From NCBI GenBank assembly GCA_019454045.1, contig SKCR01023729.1, positions 361,553-425,552 of the forward strand: DNA of 64,000 nucleotides, in the 5' to 3' direction. This DNA is from Zanthoxylum bungeanum. Its lineage: Eukaryota > Streptophyta > Magnoliopsida > Sapindales > Rutaceae. A program made the position numbers and the translations under genes. Of this stretch, positions 61,565-64,000 are shown in pieces (position 1 is the first letter of the stretch; each line of letters begins with the position of its first letter). A model generated the notes under the pieces. It did not search any database. It was not told where the DNA came from and saw only the letters and a list, made by a program, of their open reading frames with translations.

Positions 61565-63544
61565 TGTTTGGTTTCTATAATATGTCCAAGGAAAGATTAA
61601 GCATATATGAAATACAACAAAGAATATATATAAACATGAAGTATGGCGGAATCATACTTACAATATCTTGTGATGAAGAAAATCAAGCGAAGATGGAAGC
61701 TCAAGGTGGATGATTTTCGGCCAAGGTGAGAAGATGTGGAAAGCTCCAAGCTTTGAGTATTCCAAGCTCTATGATGGTTTCCCTATCACCTCTTTTGATC
61801 CCTTGAAAGGTGCTAGCCTTGCATGTGAGGAGATGTTCCAAACAATCACACTTTCTTCAAGCTTTTGGCAACCAAAATGAAGAAGATGAAGACCAAAAAA
61901 CTGCATGCAGTTTTCGGCCAAGTGAGAGAGAGAAGAGAGATTTTTCTTTTTGTTCTAATTGATTTTTGATACCAAAAATCAATTTATATTTATGCCATAA
62001 TATTTATTAAATAATAATAAATCTATGACACAAGCCATGCAACAAGGCTTAGAGTGTCAAAACATCAAATCCATGCATAACATTAGAGTGTATTATACAC
62101 TATCACCATGCAATGCATTATCAATAAAATAATACATATAATGACATGTGTAGTGGGCCCCACACGTTTCCAAATGAAACTGGGCCCACGTCCACTCACG
62201 CGTTCGGGTTCGATATTTCCGAAATACCGAACTTGCGTCGCGACGTTAATTAAATCGAATTTAAATAAATAATTGCGCCTAGCGAAATTATTATTTACGT
62301 CGCTAACGAATTAATTCTAAATTAACTCGTATGCCCGAATTAAAATCTAATTTTAATTTCGCGTCGAAATCGAATTTTAATTATTATATCGAATATAATA
62401 TTTTACTGATTAATTCCAAATTAATCGTTCTCTCTCTCTAAATAAGGCACTTTATCCGATATAAAGTTTCTCCGCAATTAATCCAAGATTAATTAAGTTC
62501 GAATCAAATATCATAGGTGAATCTTCAGGAAGCGACCCAAGAGATCTCCGGATATGTTGGCAGTAAATACGGTCGTCGGATAATCCGAACACGCACGTAA
62601 CTCGTACTACGTTCTTACCGATTCACAAGACAAGGTTGGCTTCTAGCAAAGCGCCATGCCTACCCAATTCTCCAGAAATATTCTTATAGGAATATAAGAT
62701 CTATATCAAGCGTAGTATACCGTAGTATTGCATACATCGATCCAGTATCGGATGATCACATGCTAGGCCTAGGGCTGGAGATGTGTCTGCCCCGTACGAA
62801 ACAGATATCGGACATCAAGCAACTAGTCTCTTTAAATCGGACAATCCTGACCTAGTCATATTGTCCCGACGGTTGCAACCTTTTATAGAGTACTAGTTCT
62901 ATGTCCTGCGTGATCATCACCTCCATATAGTCTGAAGCGATACTTCCATCTTGACATCACATCCAGTACACTACGATTCTCGATAAACCCAGAAGAGGTG
63001 TACATAGAACCGGTTAAGGTCCCCAACCACCAAAACGAAAGTTTACCGATTGTCGCAAGTACTAGCGATGTAAGTCTCAGGTTAAGACCATATACACCTA
63101 CCCTGATGCGGCCTCCCATAGACACCTAGACATACTACCAATGGGATTCCGCGGGGTCTATCCAGAGCGAAGCTGTTTTCCGTACCATCGGTAAAACACA
63201 ACCTCCTATCGCACTTGCATAAGTATCCAATACTTAAATATATGAGAACTATGCCGTTGTGCCCTCACAACGTGCACAAGCGCAATACTAGCCTATTCCG
63301 CATTATCGATGTCCAGTCTCGATAATACTACGGCTAGGGATATTTAATGATTAAACCTTTATGGATTGATACTGTCTCATATCATCTCAATCCAGTACTA
63401 ATCATATGGACTTTCGCCATTTATATATCAAGTAAATAATATTTACAAAATGGCAAAAGGCAATTTCATTATTACATAGTTAATTTTGTACAATAATACA
63501 ATATCATTTACAAACAGTGACGCTATGGGACACAATGTCTAACA
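61565..63544 (-). mobile_element. Copia element 3, 3' LTR (1,980 bp)
   Basis: On the minus strand it starts TGTTAGACATTGTG at 63544, directly after the PPT, and ends AACCAAACA at 61565. It is related to the LTRs of elements 1 and 2. A hairpin chain lies at about 62270-62500. The ORF at 62883-63125 is within LTR sequence and unsupported. Confidence 0.85.
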
Positions 63545-63557
63545 ATCTCCCACTTGG
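63545..63557 (-). other. Polypurine tract of Copia element 3
   Basis: CCAAGTGGGAGAT on the minus strand next to the LTR start, identical to that of element 1. Confidence 0.87.
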
Positions 63558-63558
63558 C

Positions 63559-64000
63559 CTATAGCCAGTCACTCAAGCATCTAATACCTGAACTATATAT
63601 GTGTCGTTCAAAAACTTGCTGAAGAACAGCCTTCGTCAGCGGATCTGCAATGTTGTCATCTGATGTGACCTTCTCGACTTTTACATCGCCACGATGTATA
63701 ATCTCCCGAATCAGATGGTAACGTCGAAGAACATGCTTGGACCGTTGATGAGACCTTGGTTCCTTAGCCTGTGCTATAGCCCCGTTATTGTCACAATACA
63801 ATGGAACGGGCTCAGCTGCTAACGGAACTACTCCTAATCCGATTAGGAACTTTCGGATCCAAACTGCCTCCTTTGCTGCTTCAGATGCAGCGATGTACTC
63901 CGCTTCTGTTGTTGTATCGGCAACAGTATCTTGCTTGGAAGATTTCCAGCTCACTGCTCCGTTATTCAAACAAAAAATGTACCCGGATTGTGACTTGTAG
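63559..64000 (-). CDS. Copia polyprotein C-terminus: RNase H domain (partial, open at window edge)
   Basis: The frame is open from the window edge to a stop at 63559, so the start lies outside. It reads KSQSGYIF at the edge, then GAVSWKSSKQ, TTEAEYIAASEAAKEAVWIR, VPLYCDNNGAIAQAKEP, KHVLRRYHLIREII and VKVEKVTSDDNIADPLTK. These are the standard blocks of Ty1/copia RNase H, including the acidic residues of EAEYIA and CDNNGA. The domain degrades the RNA strand and removes primers during reverse transcription. The stop lies two bases before the PPT. This is the only uninterrupted pol segment in the window and suggests element 3 is the youngest Copia copy. Confidence 0.92.
   Translation of the reverse strand, partial: YKSQSGYIFCLNNGAVSWKSSKQDTVADTTTEAEYIAASEAAKEAVWIRKFLIGLGVVPLAAEPVPLYCDNNGAIAQAKEPRSHQRSKHVLRRYHLIREIIHRGDVKVEKVTSDDNIADPLTKAVLQQVFERHIYSSGIRCLSDWL

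Overview
The window is nuclear DNA of a flowering plant, most likely a eudicot. It is AT-rich and almost entirely made of long-terminal-repeat (LTR) retrotransposons inserted into one another. The only recognisable host gene is a broken berberine-bridge-enzyme-like (BBE-like) oxidase at 19777-20696. Coding sequence is otherwise limited to retrotransposon remnants and one captured plant gene: a cytokinin-activating LOG (LONELY GUY) enzyme carried inside an LTR element.

Left part (1-19.3 kb). Copia element 1 (minus strand; 3' LTR 1-670, internal 671-6376, 5' LTR 6377-8405) lies in the gag-protease region of an Athila-like Ty3/gypsy element D (8406-10745, with 5' LTR 10746-12730). D in turn sits in an older gypsy LTR (12731-14530). 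A CACTA-type transposon remnant follows (14538-15295), then an unassigned stretch. Last is a chromovirus-like LTR with primer-binding site (16045-19326) that contains a candidate short Helitron.

Right part (20.7-64 kb). Target-site duplications (TSDs) give the order of nesting. Element E (minus strand, Copia-like, no pol) interrupts the BBE-like gene at 20697. Element B (plus strand, same family as E) is inserted in E's 3' LTR (TSD CTATA). A solo LTR of the D family is inserted in B's 3' LTR (TSD GTTAG). A three-LTR, two-body element of that same LTR family is inserted in the solo LTR (TSD GGCAA, 32737-46896). Each body of this innermost element carries a zinc-knuckle ORF and a LOG gene: the ORF at 42258-42911 is intact, and the copy at 36259-36908 has four 1-bp deletions. 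E's 5' LTR (53183-54979) is interrupted by Copia element 2 (plus strand), which is interrupted by Copia element 3 (minus strand, with an open RNase H frame at the right edge).

The strongest observations are: (1) an intronless, apparently full-length LOG gene mobilised inside a non-autonomous Athila-lineage element whose LTR promoter is packed with G-box/ABRE and TGACGTCA motifs; (2) arrays of four stem-loops with a conserved loop and compensating stem changes in the 5' leaders of two Copia families; (3) a chain of perfect hairpins with 3-nt loops in the Copia LTRs, also with compensating changes. Boundaries given to the base come from LTR ends, PBS/PPT signals and TSDs read directly in the sequence. 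Family assignments rest on recalled protein and signal motifs, since no database search was possible.
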